Shown here: positions 42,434 through 51,751 of the stretch, piece after piece
Position numbering within the stretch: position 1 is the stretch's first letter
Layout: each line of letters opens with the position of its first letter
NCBI RefSeq assembly: GCF_000478885.1
Contig: NC_022567.1
Span: forward strand, 806,001 to 870,000
Direction: 5' to 3'
DNA: 64,000 nt
Source of the DNA: Adlercreutzia equolifaciens DSM 19450
GTDB taxonomy: Bacteria > Actinomycetota > Coriobacteriia > Coriobacteriales > Eggerthellaceae
Program-made: the position numbers and the translations under genes
The notes under the pieces: generated by a model
The model's input: only the letters and a program-made list of their open reading frames with translations
Told to the model about the DNA's origin: nothing
Databases searched by the model: none

Positions 42434-43495
42434 ATGGCAATCGCAGAGGAGTTGGCGGCGCTGCGTGAGCGCACCTTGGCCGAAATCGCCGCGGCGGACA
42501 CGTCGGCGGCGCTCGAGGCGGTGCGCGTGGCGGTGCTGGGCAAGTCCGGCACGCTGACTGGGTATTTGAGATCCATGGGCCAGGTGCCCGCTGAAGAGCG
42601 CGCGAGCGTGGGCAAGGCCGTGAACGCGGCCCGCGTGGAAGTGGAAGAGGCGCTGGCCGCCCGCAAGGCGGCACTCGATGCCGCCGAGCTTGAGGCGGCC
42701 ATGGGGGCGGCGGCCGTGGACGTGACGCTGCCCGGCCGCGCCCAGCAGGTGGGTACCCGCCACCTCATCAACGGCATCATCGACGAGGTGTCCGACATCT
42801 TCTTGGGCCTGGGCTACAAAGTGGTGGAAGGCGAGGAGATCGAGACCGACTACTACAACTTCACGGCCCTGAACGCCCCGGCCGACCATCCGAGCCGTTC
42901 CATGCAGGACACCTTCTACGTGCACGATCTGTCCGGCGACACCTCGCGGGTGCGCGGCGAGTCCGACGTGCTGCTGCGCACCCAGACTTCCGGCGTGCAG
43001 GTGCACGTCATGGAGGACTGGGACCTGCCCATCTACATGATCGCCCCGGGCAAGGTGTACCGCCGCGATGTGGCCGATCCGTCGCATCTGCCGCAGTTCC
43101 ACCAGATTGAGGGGCTCGTGGTGGATCGCGGCATCACCTTCGGCGACCTGAAGGGTACCCTCGACTACGTGTGCAAGCAGATCTTCGGGCCCGAGCGCAA
43201 GACGCGCTTCCGCGCCCACTACTTCCCGTTCACGGAGCCCTCGGCCGAGGCGGACGTGAGCTGCGGCATCTGCCACGGCGAGGGTTGCCGCATGTGCAAG
43301 GGCACCGGCTGGATCGAGATTTTGGGCTGCGGCATGGTGGACCCGAACGTGCTTTCCATGAGCGGCATCGACCCGGAGGAGTACTCGGGGTTCGCCTTCG
43401 GCATGGGGGTGGAGCGCATCGCCTGCCTGAAGTACGACGTGCCGGATTTGCGTATGCTTTTGGAAGGCGACATGCGGTTCTTGCGGCAATTTTAG
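42434..43495 (+). CDS. pheS: Phenylalanyl-tRNA synthetase alpha subunit
   Basis: A 353-residue class II synthetase subunit. The N-terminal coiled coil is short. Motif 1 lies near GTRHLINGIIDEVSDIFL, motif 2 in GKVYRRDVADPSHLPQFHQIEG, and motif 3 in YSGFAFGMGVERIACLKY. FRAHYFPFTEPSAE forms the phenylalanine pocket. A CGICHGEGCRMCKGTGW insertion of cysteines before motif 3 could bind metal and is seen in some other lineages. The ATG at 42434 lies 27 bases after the T-box terminator, and pheT follows after a 218-base gap holding a structured repeat. Confidence 0.97.
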   Translation: MAIAEELAALRERTLAEIAAADTSAALEAVRVAVLGKSGTLTGYLRSMGQVPAEERASVGKAVNAARVEVEEALAARKAALDAAELEAAMGAAAVDVTLPGRAQQVGTRHLINGIIDEVSDIFLGLGYKVVEGEEIETDYYNFTALNAPADHPSRSMQDTFYVHDLSGDTSRVRGESDVLLRTQTSGVQVHVMEDWDLPIYMIAPGKVYRRDVADPSHLPQFHQIEGLVVDRGITFGDLKGTLDYVCKQIFGPERKTRFRAHYFPFTEPSAEADVSCGICHGEGCRMCKGTGWIEILGCGMVDPNVLSMSGIDPEEYSGFAFGMGVERIACLKYDVPDLRMLLEGDMRFLRQF

Positions 43496-43514
43496 TTGTA
43501 GCTCTGCCGGGGTC

Positions 43515-43624
43515 GGGCTTCCGAGTAGTGCTCAGTCGCTCAGACAGTCCTCGCTCGGCGGAAATGCCCACTGGGCATTTCCGTTCGCTGCGGAACTCGC
43601 TTGGTGAGCACCACTCGAAATCCC
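43515..43624 (+). repeat. Structured 3-prime repeat element, copy 1 (after pheS)
   Basis: The outer arms 43515-43534 and 43605-43624 are complementary with three mismatches. The invariant left block TCGCTCAGACAGTCCTCGCT is at 43536-43555, the central perfect hairpin GGAAATGCCCA-C-TGGGCATTTCC at 43560-43582, and the right block TCGCTGCGGAACTCGCT from 43585. The element starts 19 bases after the pheS stop. The internal blocks recur in copies 2 and 3, but both stems differ in sequence. Confidence 0.88.
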
Positions 43625-43713
43625 TCTGCGCATTCCCATGGTGGAGAGTGGAATAGAACCGGCTAGAAATCTTGTTGTCAAATGAGACAGGCGATTAAGA
43701 GGAAGAAACCAGT

Positions 43714-46164
43714 ATGAAAGTATCTTTGAAGTGGCTTTCTGAGTATACGGCGGTGCCGGAGGATTTGAAGGCGTTCTGCGACAGGCTCGATCTGACGGGC
43801 ACGGGCGTGGAAGGCGTGGAGAAGACCGGCGAGGCCTTCGAGGGCGTTGTGGTGGGGCACGTGCTCACCTGCGAGCCGCATCCCGATTCCGACCACATGC
43901 ACGTGGTGACGGTGGATGTGGGCGCCGAGGAACCCGTGCAGATCGTCTGCGGGGCGCCGAACATCGCGGCGGACATCAAGGTGCCCGTGGCGCTCGTGGG
44001 CGCGGTGCTGCCCGGCGATTTCAAGATCAAGAAATCGAAGCTGCGCGGCGTGGTGAGCTGCGGCATGTGCTGCTCGAAGCGCGAGTTGGGGCTCGGCCAG
44101 GATCATTCCGGCATTTGGGTGCTTCCCGCCGATGCGCCGGTGGGGCAGTCCATGGCGGACTTCATGGGCGCGGGAGATACCGTGCTCGACCTGGAGATCA
44201 CGCCGAACCGGCCGGACTGCCTGTCCATGGTGGGCATGGCCCGCGAGGTGGGGGCCATGTACCAGCAGCCGGTGGCCTGGCCGCTTTCCGGCGACGTGGA
44301 GAAACTGGCCGCCGTGACCGCCGGCGAGGACGTGGCGGCCGCCGTCACCGTTGAGGTGCCCGATGCCGCGCGCTGCCCGCGCTACACCGCCCGGGTCATC
44401 GACAACGTGAAGGTGGGGCCTTCCCCCGAATGGCTTGCCGAGCGCGTGACTGCTGCCGGGGGCCGTTCCATCAACAATGTCGTGGACGTGACGAACTACA
44501 TCCTGTACCTGTACGGCCAGCCGCTGCACGCCTTCGATTTCGCGAAAGTGGCCAGCGCCGACGGGTGCGCCCATATCGTCGTGCGCGCCGCCGCCGACGG
44601 CGAGCACCTCACCACCCTGGACGGGGAGGACCGCGAGCTGACGAGCGACATGACGGTCATCGCCACCCCCGAGCGCGCCGTGGCGCTCGCCGGCGTCATG
44701 GGCGGCGAGAACAGCGAGGTCACCGAGGAGACCACCTGCGTGCTTTTGGAGTCCGCCGCCTTCGAGCGCGGCCGCACCTCCCGCACGAGCCGCAACCTGG
44801 GCCTTATCTCCGAGGCCTCCATGCGCTACGAGCGCGGCGTGGACGATCACTTGTGCGAAGTGGTCTCCCAGGCTGCGGCGGCGCTTCTGGCCGAGGTGTC
44901 CGGGGGCACCGTGCGTCCCGGCGTGGTGGACGTATACGAGCTTCCCACCGCCCGTCCGGAGCTCATCTTCCGCATTCCGCGCTTTGTGGCCATGATGGGG
45001 GCCGACATTCCCGCCGACTTCATCGAGGACATTCTCGTGCGCCTCGGCTGTGCCGTTGAGGCCACCGATGACCCCTCCGTGCTCTCGGTGCTGCCGCCCA
45101 CCTTCCGCCCCGACCTGGAGCGCGAGATTGACCTGTACGAGGAAGTGCTGCGCCTGTGGGGTATGGACCGCATCCCGCCGACGCTGCCCGGCGGCCGTGA
45201 GCGCGTGGGCGCGCGCACGCCGGAGCAGGAGACGGTGCGCGTGATCAACGACACCCTGCGCGCCTCCGGCATGAACGAGACCATGACCTACTCCTTCGCC
45301 GAGCCCGGCGACATCGAGCGGCTGCGCCTGCCCGCCGAGGGGCTGGGGCTGGCCGTGGAGCTTCTGAACCCGCTGAATGCGGACATGTCGGTCATGCGCC
45401 AGTCCATTGTGCCCGGGCTTCTGCGCTCGGTGGCCTACAACCAGGCCCGCGGCGTGAAGAACATCCAGCTCTACGAGATCGGCACGGTGTTCGCCGCTGC
45501 CGAGGGCCGCAAGAAGGCCAAGGAGCGCAAGAAGCTCGCCGGCGTTCTGGCCGGCTCCATGCGCGATGCGGCGTGGAACTCACCAGCGGTGCCCTTCGAC
45601 TTCTTCGACGCCAAGGGCGTGCTGGAGAACCTGGCCCGCGAGCTGGCGCTGCCCAAAGTGCGCTTCCGGGCGCTTTCCGCCGAGGAGGCCCCGCAGCTGC
45701 AGCCGGGCCGCGCCGCCGAAATGATGGCGAACGGGGCGGTTATCGGCTGGGTGGGGGAGATCCATCCGCTCGTGGCCGACGCCTTCGGGGCCGAGCCTCC
45801 CGTGGTGGCCTTCGAGCTTGATGTGGCGGCGCTCGTGCGCGCGTGCCGCCCGGCCCGCGACTACGTGGACGTGCCCACCTTCCCGGCCGTCACGGTGGAT
45901 CAGGCCTTCGTGGTGGCCGAGGACGTGCCCCACGAGAAGATGGTCCAGGTGATGACCTCGGCCGGCGGCAAGCTCTTGGAATCCGTGGCGCTGTTCGACG
46001 TGTACCGCGATGCGGAGCGCGTGGGCGCCGGCAAGAAGTCCATGGCCTACAGCCTCGTCTACCGCGCGCCCGACCGCACGCTGACCAGCGAGGAAGTGGA
46101 GCGCGCCCACGGCAAGCTCGTGTCGAAGGTGGAAAAGGCCACCGGCGCCGAGATCCGCGGGTAG
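43714..46164 (+). CDS. pheT: Phenylalanyl-tRNA synthetase beta subunit
   Basis: An 816-residue subunit of the alpha2-beta2 synthetase. The N-terminus has the short KVSLKWLSEYTAVPED start. An EMAP-like tRNA-binding domain follows at about 40-150 (GHVLTCEPHPDSDHMHVVTV). The B3/B4 editing domain runs to about 375, B5 to about 480 (VDVYELPTARPELIFRIPRF), then the catalytic-like core and the C-terminal FDX-ACB domain (FPAVTVDQAFVV). The length is standard. The gene forms the pheST pair controlled by the upstream T-box. Confidence 0.97.
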   Translation: MKVSLKWLSEYTAVPEDLKAFCDRLDLTGTGVEGVEKTGEAFEGVVVGHVLTCEPHPDSDHMHVVTVDVGAEEPVQIVCGAPNIAADIKVPVALVGAVLPGDFKIKKSKLRGVVSCGMCCSKRELGLGQDHSGIWVLPADAPVGQSMADFMGAGDTVLDLEITPNRPDCLSMVGMAREVGAMYQQPVAWPLSGDVEKLAAVTAGEDVAAAVTVEVPDAARCPRYTARVIDNVKVGPSPEWLAERVTAAGGRSINNVVDVTNYILYLYGQPLHAFDFAKVASADGCAHIVVRAAADGEHLTTLDGEDRELTSDMTVIATPERAVALAGVMGGENSEVTEETTCVLLESAAFERGRTSRTSRNLGLISEASMRYERGVDDHLCEVVSQAAAALLAEVSGGTVRPGVVDVYELPTARPELIFRIPRFVAMMGADIPADFIEDILVRLGCAVEATDDPSVLSVLPPTFRPDLEREIDLYEEVLRLWGMDRIPPTLPGGRERVGARTPEQETVRVINDTLRASGMNETMTYSFAEPGDIERLRLPAEGLGLAVELLNPLNADMSVMRQSIVPGLLRSVAYNQARGVKNIQLYEIGTVFAAAEGRKKAKERKKLAGVLAGSMRDAAWNSPAVPFDFFDAKGVLENLARELALPKVRFRALSAEEAPQLQPGRAAEMMANGAVIGWVGEIHPLVADAFGAEPPVVAFELDVAALVRACRPARDYVDVPTFPAVTVDQAFVVAEDVPHEKMVQVMTSAGGKLLESVALFDVYRDAERVGAGKKSMAYSLVYRAPDRTLTSEEVERAHGKLVSKVEKATGAEIRG

Positions 46165-46178
46165 GCGTCGGGCGAAGG

Positions 46179-46292
46179 CGGAACCACGCGGTATTCTGAT
46201 TCGCTCAGGCAGTCCTCGCTCTGCAGGACAGGACATTCAGTCCTGTCCTGTTCGCTGCGGAACTCGCTCGGTCAGAACACCCCGTGTTTCCG
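46179..46292 (+). repeat. Structured 3-prime repeat element, copy 2 (after pheT)
   Basis: The outer arms 46179-46199 and 46272-46292 pair with three mismatches. The left block TCGCTCAGGCAGTCCTCGCT is at 46201-46220. The central hairpin AGGACAGGAC-ATTCA-GTCCTGTCCT is at 46225-46249, and the right block TCGCTGCGGAACTCGCT starts at 46252. It begins 14 bases after the pheT stop. Confidence 0.88.
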
Positions 46293-46423
46293 CTTGATCC
46301 GGCAGCGGTCGAGACGGGCTTTTCGTGGAAGGCGGCCGGGGACGGCGCCCCTTCGGTACAATAGCGAACCGGCAAATGAGTGAGGGCGGCCTCGTGCCGC
46401 CCGCTTTCGATAAAGGAGCATTT

Positions 46424-48271
46424 ATGTGCGGAATCGTCGGCTATACCGGTGAGGCGAGCGCCACTCCCATCCTGGTGGAGGGGCTCACCCGCATGGAATA
46501 CCGCGGCTACGACTCGGCGGGTGTGGCCGTGGAGCAGGACGGCGGCATTCAGGTGATCACCCGCAAGGGCAAGGTGGCCGAGCTCGCGCACACCCTCGGC
46601 CACTTCGAAATGACGGGCACCTGCGGCATCGGGCACACCCGCTGGGCCACCCACGGCAAGCCGAGCGAGGCCAACGCGCACCCGCACACCTCGTGCTCCG
46701 GCGACATCGCCGTGGTGCACAACGGCATCATCGAGAACTTCGCCGAGCTGCGCGAGGAGCTCGTCGGTCGCGGTCACGTCTTCAAGAGCGAGACGGATAC
46801 CGAGGTGGTGGCGCACCTCGTGGAGGAGTCCTACCACCGCATGCTCGCCGAAGGTACCGGCGACCTGCGTGCGGCGGTGGCCGAGGCGGCCGCGCGGCTC
46901 GTCGGGGCCTACGGTCTGGCCGTCATGGCCGATGCCGAGCCGGGCACGATCATCGCCTGCCGCAAGGATTCCCCCATCGTGGTGGGCTGCGGCGAGACCG
47001 GCAGCTACGTGGCCTCCGACATCATTGCGATGATCGACGCCACGCGTGATGTGGTGGTGCTCGCCGACGGGCAGATGGCGCGCCTGCGCCCCGATGGCAT
47101 CGAGTACTACGACGAGGCCGGCAACCCCATTAAGCCCGACGTCACCCATGTCGATTGGGATCTCGACGTCGCCGAAAAGGGCGGCTACCCCGACTTCATG
47201 CTGAAGGAGATTCACGAGCAGCCCCGCGTCATCCGCGATACGCTGGCCGGCCGCCTGGTCGCTGGCTCGCTGGTCATCGACGAGCTGGACATGACGCCGG
47301 CCGAGCTCAACCTGGTCGATCGCGTCTACATTATCGCGTGCGGCACCTCCTACCATGCGGGCCTTATCGCCAAGAACCTCATCGAGAGCTGGGCGCGCAT
47401 CCCCTGCGAGGTGGAGGTCGCCAGCGAGTTCCGCTACCGCAATCCCATCATCACGCCCACGACGCTGGTCGTGGCCGTATCGCAATCGGGCGAGACGGCC
47501 GATACGCTGGCGGCCATCCGCGACGCCCGCGTGAAGGGGGCGAAGGTCTTCGGCATCACGAACGTGGTGGGAAGCCCGGTGGCCCGCGAATCCGACGGCG
47601 TCATCTACACCAAGGCCAACAAGGAGATCGCCGTGGCCTCCACGAAGAGCTTTTTGGGGCAGGTCGTCTCCCTCACACTTTTGGCGATGCTGCTCGGCCA
47701 GGCGGTGGGCCGGCTGACCGGCCGGCAGATCAAGCTTCTGTTCAGCGAGCTGGCCGATACCGCCGAGCAGGTCGAGCGCATCCTCGCCGACTGCGATCCG
47801 GCGGTGGAGGCGGCGGCCGACGCCATGGTGGACGCGACAAGCGCCCTGTTCATCGGCCGGGGCATGGGGGCCGCCACCAGCTACGAGGGCGCCCTTAAGA
47901 TGAAGGAGATCAGCTACCTGCACGCCGAGGCCTACGCCGCCGGCGAGATGAAACACGGCCCCATCGCCCTTATCGACGAGGGATTCCCCGTGGTGGCCAT
48001 CGCGACGAAGAGCCCCGTTTACGACAAGGTGGTGTCGAATTTGCAGGAGTCCCGGGCCCGCGGCGCCTGCATCATCGCCGTGGCCACCGAGGGCGATGAG
48101 GAAATCGCCAAGCACGCCAACCACGTCATCTACGTGCCGAAGGTGCGCGACGCCTTCTCGCCCATCACGGCCAGCGTGCCCTTGCAGCTGCTCTCGCGCG
48201 CCGTGGCCGTCAAACGCGGCTGCGACGTGGACCAGCCCCGCAATCTCGCGAAATCGGTGACGGTCGAATAG
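46424..48271 (+). CDS. glmS: Glutamine--fructose-6-phosphate aminotransferase
   Basis: A 615-residue enzyme that makes glucosamine 6-phosphate, the entry to peptidoglycan sugars. The mature N-terminus CGIVGYTG provides the nucleophile Cys of the glutaminase domain, with GIGHTRWATHGKPSEANAHP following. Two SIS domains carry VIACGTSYHAGLIAKN, VSQSGETADTLAA and SYEGALKMKEISYLHAEAYA, and DQPRNLAKSVTVE ends the protein. The ATG at 46424 has AAAGGAG upstream. No glmS ribozyme is apparent in the leader, most of which is occupied by a structured repeat. Confidence 0.97.
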   Translation: MCGIVGYTGEASATPILVEGLTRMEYRGYDSAGVAVEQDGGIQVITRKGKVAELAHTLGHFEMTGTCGIGHTRWATHGKPSEANAHPHTSCSGDIAVVHNGIIENFAELREELVGRGHVFKSETDTEVVAHLVEESYHRMLAEGTGDLRAAVAEAAARLVGAYGLAVMADAEPGTIIACRKDSPIVVGCGETGSYVASDIIAMIDATRDVVVLADGQMARLRPDGIEYYDEAGNPIKPDVTHVDWDLDVAEKGGYPDFMLKEIHEQPRVIRDTLAGRLVAGSLVIDELDMTPAELNLVDRVYIIACGTSYHAGLIAKNLIESWARIPCEVEVASEFRYRNPIITPTTLVVAVSQSGETADTLAAIRDARVKGAKVFGITNVVGSPVARESDGVIYTKANKEIAVASTKSFLGQVVSLTLLAMLLGQAVGRLTGRQIKLLFSELADTAEQVERILADCDPAVEAAADAMVDATSALFIGRGMGAATSYEGALKMKEISYLHAEAYAAGEMKHGPIALIDEGFPVVAIATKSPVYDKVVSNLQESRARGACIIAVATEGDEEIAKHANHVIYVPKVRDAFSPITASVPLQLLSRAVAVKRGCDVDQPRNLAKSVTVE

Positions 48272-48286
48272 CTTCGAATCTCTTTC

Positions 48287-48318
48287 GGCGCCGCGCTCGA
48301 CCCCGAGGCGGCGCCTTT
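48287..48318 (+). terminator. Hairpin after glmS
   Basis: GGCGCCGC (48287-48294) pairs with GCGGCGCC (48308-48315) around a 13-base loop and is followed only by TTTG, so it is a weak terminator at best. Confidence 0.5.
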
Positions 48319-48350
48319 GCGTATCCCCGATGATCTGAAAGGCAGATGGA

Positions 48351-48902
48351 GTGGCCCGATCGAAGAAATCCCAAGCCGCCGTCGATGGCGCGCTTGCCAT
48401 GGACGTGCCCAACGAGGAAGTGGGCCTCGGCGTGGACATCGTGGAAATCGCGCGCATGCGCAAGATCATCGATCGCTCGCCGGCCTTCGTGGAGAAGGTG
48501 TACTCCGCCGCCGAGCGGGCCTATTGCGACTCCCATGCTCATCCCGAAGTGCACTACGCCACCCGCTTCGCCGCCAAGGAGGCGGTGCTGAAGGCGCTCG
48601 GCACGGGGTTTTCCGAGGGCATCGGCTGGCTCGATGTGGAAGTACGCCGCACGAGCAAGGGGCGCCCCTACGTGGTGCTCACCGGACGCGCCCGCGAAGT
48701 GGCCCGGGAACAGGGCGTGCGGGAGATTCCCCTCTCGCTGTCCTACACCCATACCGACGCCGTGGCCTGCGCCATGGCCATCACCGAGGAGTCGGTGGCG
48801 GCCACCGAGCGGCGGCGCGACCCCATGGAGGAGCTCACCCGCCAGTTCAAGGACGCCCGCTCCCTGCTGGACGACCTCCCGGGAGCGCTTGCAGCCGGGT
48901 AG
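48351..48902 (+). CDS. acpS: Holo-[acyl-carrier-protein] synthase
   Basis: A 183-residue phosphopantetheinyl transferase. It moves 4-phosphopantetheine from coenzyme A to acyl carrier protein. GLGVDIVEIARM holds the metal-binding aspartate, and YATRFAAKEAVLKALG is the second signature. LSLSYTHTDAVACAMAI ends the fold. About 35 extra residues follow at the C-terminus and 25 precede the fold, making it longer than the usual 120-130. The start is a GTG with GAAAGG upstream. Confidence 0.93.
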   Translation: MARSKKSQAAVDGALAMDVPNEEVGLGVDIVEIARMRKIIDRSPAFVEKVYSAAERAYCDSHAHPEVHYATRFAAKEAVLKALGTGFSEGIGWLDVEVRRTSKGRPYVVLTGRAREVAREQGVREIPLSLSYTHTDAVACAMAITEESVAATERRRDPMEELTRQFKDARSLLDDLPGALAAG

Positions 48903-49208
48903 AATGGGCGATCTTCGAAACCCGCTGTCGATCCACCTTCCTGCGCAACCATCGATATCCCAAAGCAAGCCCTCGGGACAACTTTTCAGCATTTCGTGCA
49001 GAGAAAAGTGCGATTGTGCGAGTCTGAAGCGCCTTCGTTGACTCATTTTGCGGAGAAAATCACGATCGTGCGAGTTTTTCTCTTCTCGGAACTCGCACGA
49101 TCGTGATTTTCTCGACATTTGCGACGCATTTTATGTTTTGTCCCGAGGTTTGCTGAGTTTTGCGAAGCGAACAGACAAATGCGGCTAACGCGACAGGTCG
49201 GTTTTGCC
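48903..49208. other. Gap after acpS filled by a palindromic repeat
   Basis: No gene is visible in these 306 bases. Most is the repeat cluster at 48971-49148. The rest, before it and after it, shows nothing recognisable. Confidence 0.6.
48971..49148. repeat. Palindromic repeat family, locus B, with terminal inverted repeats
   Basis: The ends CCTCGGGACAA (48971-48981) and TTGTCCCGAGG (49138-49148) are perfect inverted repeats. Inside are three units: GAGAAAAGTGCGATTGTGC (about 49001), GAGAAAATCACGATCGTGC (about 49053), and an inverted copy at 49088-49113 that pairs perfectly with the second. The core matches locus A at 14365-14500. Confidence 0.87.
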
Positions 49209-51642
49209 CTATTGCGACAGCTTGGCTACCACGCGTTCCAGGGCGTGGACGTCGATGGGCTTGGCGACATGGGCGTTCATGCCGGCCGCCAGGGCCTGGC
49301 GCTCGTCCTCGGCGAAGGCGTTGGCCGTCATGGCGATGATGGGGATGGTGCCGGCGTCGGGGCGATCCATCGCGCGGATGGCCCGGGCGGCGTCGTGGCC
49401 GTTCATGACGGGCATCTGCACGTCCATGAAGATCATGTCGAAGGTGCCCGGGGCGCTCATCCCGAACTTCGCCACGGCCTCCTCGCCGTTGGCGGCCACC
49501 TCGCAGGTGGCGTCGTGGATGTTCAGGATGGCGGTGATGACCTCTGCGTTCAGGGCGTTGTCCTCCGCCACGAGGACGTGCTTGTGCGCCAGGGCGTTCC
49601 CTTCGGCCCCGCTCGCGTCGCCGACTCGCTTTCCGCCGTCGCCCTCGCTGCCGTCCGACTCGTCGCCGGCCGGCGGGAAGTCCAGATCGACGATGAAGGT
49701 GCTGCCCGTCCCCGGCTCGCTTTCCACGGAGATGGTGCCTCCCATAAGATCGACGAGGTTCTTCGTGATGGCCATGCCGCTTGGCGGAGCCGTCGACGCG
49801 AAAGAGGATGTGGCCGCCCTCGGGCGTGTACTTCATGGCGTTGGAGAGCAGGTTCATGAGGATCTGGCGCAGCCGCCCCTCGTCGCCGACGAGCCGGTCG
49901 TGCTCGACCTTGTCCACTTCCACGGTGAACACTTGGTTTTTGGCGTCGGTCTGCTGGCGCATCATGGCCTCGACGGACTCCACGGTGCCGGAGAGGGCGA
50001 AGGCGCTTGCTGCCAGGGTGGTCTTGCCGGCCTCGATCTTCGACATGTCCAGCACGTCGTTGATGAGCCCCAAAAGATGCTGGCCGGAGGTGGCGATCTT
50101 GCGGTTGTAGTCGCGCACGTGGGCGGGGTTGTCGGCCTCGCGGTCGATGAGCGTGGAGAAGCCCAGGATGGCGTTCATGGGCGTGCGGATGTCGTGGCTC
50201 ATGGAGGAGAGGAACGAGCTTTTGGCGCGGTTGGCGTCCTCGGCGGCGGTGGCGGCGCGCTCGAGCCGGGCGCGGATCTCGTGGTCGGCGGTGACGTCGG
50301 TGAGCGAGAAGATGGTCTTCTCGCGCTCGGCGAGCATCACGGGCCGCGCCGTCATGCGCAGCCACTGCGAGCGGCCCAGCGCCGGGTTGTCCGCCTCGAA
50401 TTCCCAGGTGCGCGCCTTATCGCCGGCGCCGGAGTGCACGATGGCGGCCACGTTGGCGTAGGCCTCGTTGGGCGACAGCTCGTTGGGGACGAAGAAGTCG
50501 CGGGCCGGAATGCCGAGGATGTCCTGGGTGTTCTCGAAGACGGCCTCGATGAGGCGCTCCTTGCGATCGACGATGAAGATGGCGGTGTCGATGTTGGCGC
50601 CGATGGCCGAGTACACGCTCTGGATGTACTGCTCGTAGCGGTGCTCGCGGCGGCGCCGGTACACCATGAGGGCCACCATGGCCGCCGCCGCCACGGCCAC
50701 GGCCACGGCGAGCACGGCCACCATCTGGTTGGTGATGCCGACGATCTGCGTGCCGTCGGATTCCACCACCGAAAGCGGCAGGATGGTCACGAGCGACCAG
50801 CCGCTTTTGGCGCTAATGGGGGTGTAGAAGACGAACTGGTCGGCGCCGTCGAGGGTCATGACGAGGCTGCCGGAGGTATCGGAGGCGGTGCCGGCGAGCA
50901 ACGAGGAGACCTGGGACGAGTCGGCGTTGTCGTTGATGAGGGCCGAAAGGCTGCCCTGGACCGCCTCGTCGGCGCCGCGGTTGGCGTCGAGCACGATGGT
51001 GCCGGAGGAGTCGACGACGAAGGTGGCGCCGGCGCTGGAATAGGCGGTGCCGTAGGAATTCTGCAGCTCGTCGGCGGGGTAGGAGACGTAGACGGCGCCG
51101 AGGACGTCGCCGGGATCCGCGGGTGTGGCGGTCGTCCCGGGGCCGGCGGTGACGGGGGCGTCGACGATGGGGGCGTAGAAGAGGATGCGGCGCTCGCCGG
51201 CGTGGCCGAGATACATCTCCGAGGAACCGGTCTCGCCGGCCATGGCCGGGCCGAACAGCTTGTCTTCCAAGGCCGGATCGTACAGGTCGGTCTCGCTCGA
51301 GGAGCACCAGGTGGTGCCGTCCTTGGAGCGAATCCAGGCGGCGGCGGCCTCGTGGGTGGAGATGAAGCCCTTCACCTGGTCGCGGGCCTCTTGCGGGGTG
51401 ACGTCGGCGATGAAGTGGGCGAGGCTTTTCACGGAGTTCTGGTCGGAGGCGAGGCATTCGTCCAGGTAGTGGGCGCGGGCCGTGGCCAGCTCCATGACCG
51501 AGGTGGTCGTGGTGTTGCGCACGAGGGACTGGATCTGCCCCAAGTAGAACAGATTCACCGTGATGGCGACGGCGGCGAAGACGGCCACGATGACCAGGCC
51601 TGCGGCCATGATCTTGCGGCTGTCGACTTTGACGGCGTGCAC
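49209..51642 (-). pseudogene. Hybrid sensor histidine kinase disrupted by internal deletion and frameshift
   Basis: The N-terminal frame (from the GTG at 51642, GGGAGG upstream) encodes a membrane helix and an extracellular dCache-like domain. It continues with a second helix, a PAS domain and the phosphoacceptor region SSMSHDIRTPMNAILGF, up to the ATPase N-box LMNLLSNAMKYTPEGG. After HILFRVDGSA, around 49776-49790, the frame changes. The protein resumes in another frame as MAITKNLVDLMGG (ATG 49775) with the last ATPase motif and a full receiver domain (DMIFMDVQMPVMNGHDA). The ATPase lid and G1/F boxes, about 50 codons, are missing between the two parts. As written, no functional kinase can be made. 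Confidence 0.85.
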
Positions 51643-51751
51643 GGCCTCCCCTTTCTGCTCTCAATGACACCTCAGTATAAGGCCATAAAGCCGCAATTGT
51701 GGCGAGATTCGCTATTAACCCCTGTCAATAGGAGGGGGCGAGCGCCCCGCC

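Noticed and set aside
46293..46423. glmS ribozyme before glmS.
   Set aside because: The spacer is too short, is largely taken by the repeat and its flank, and shows no ribozyme core sequence.
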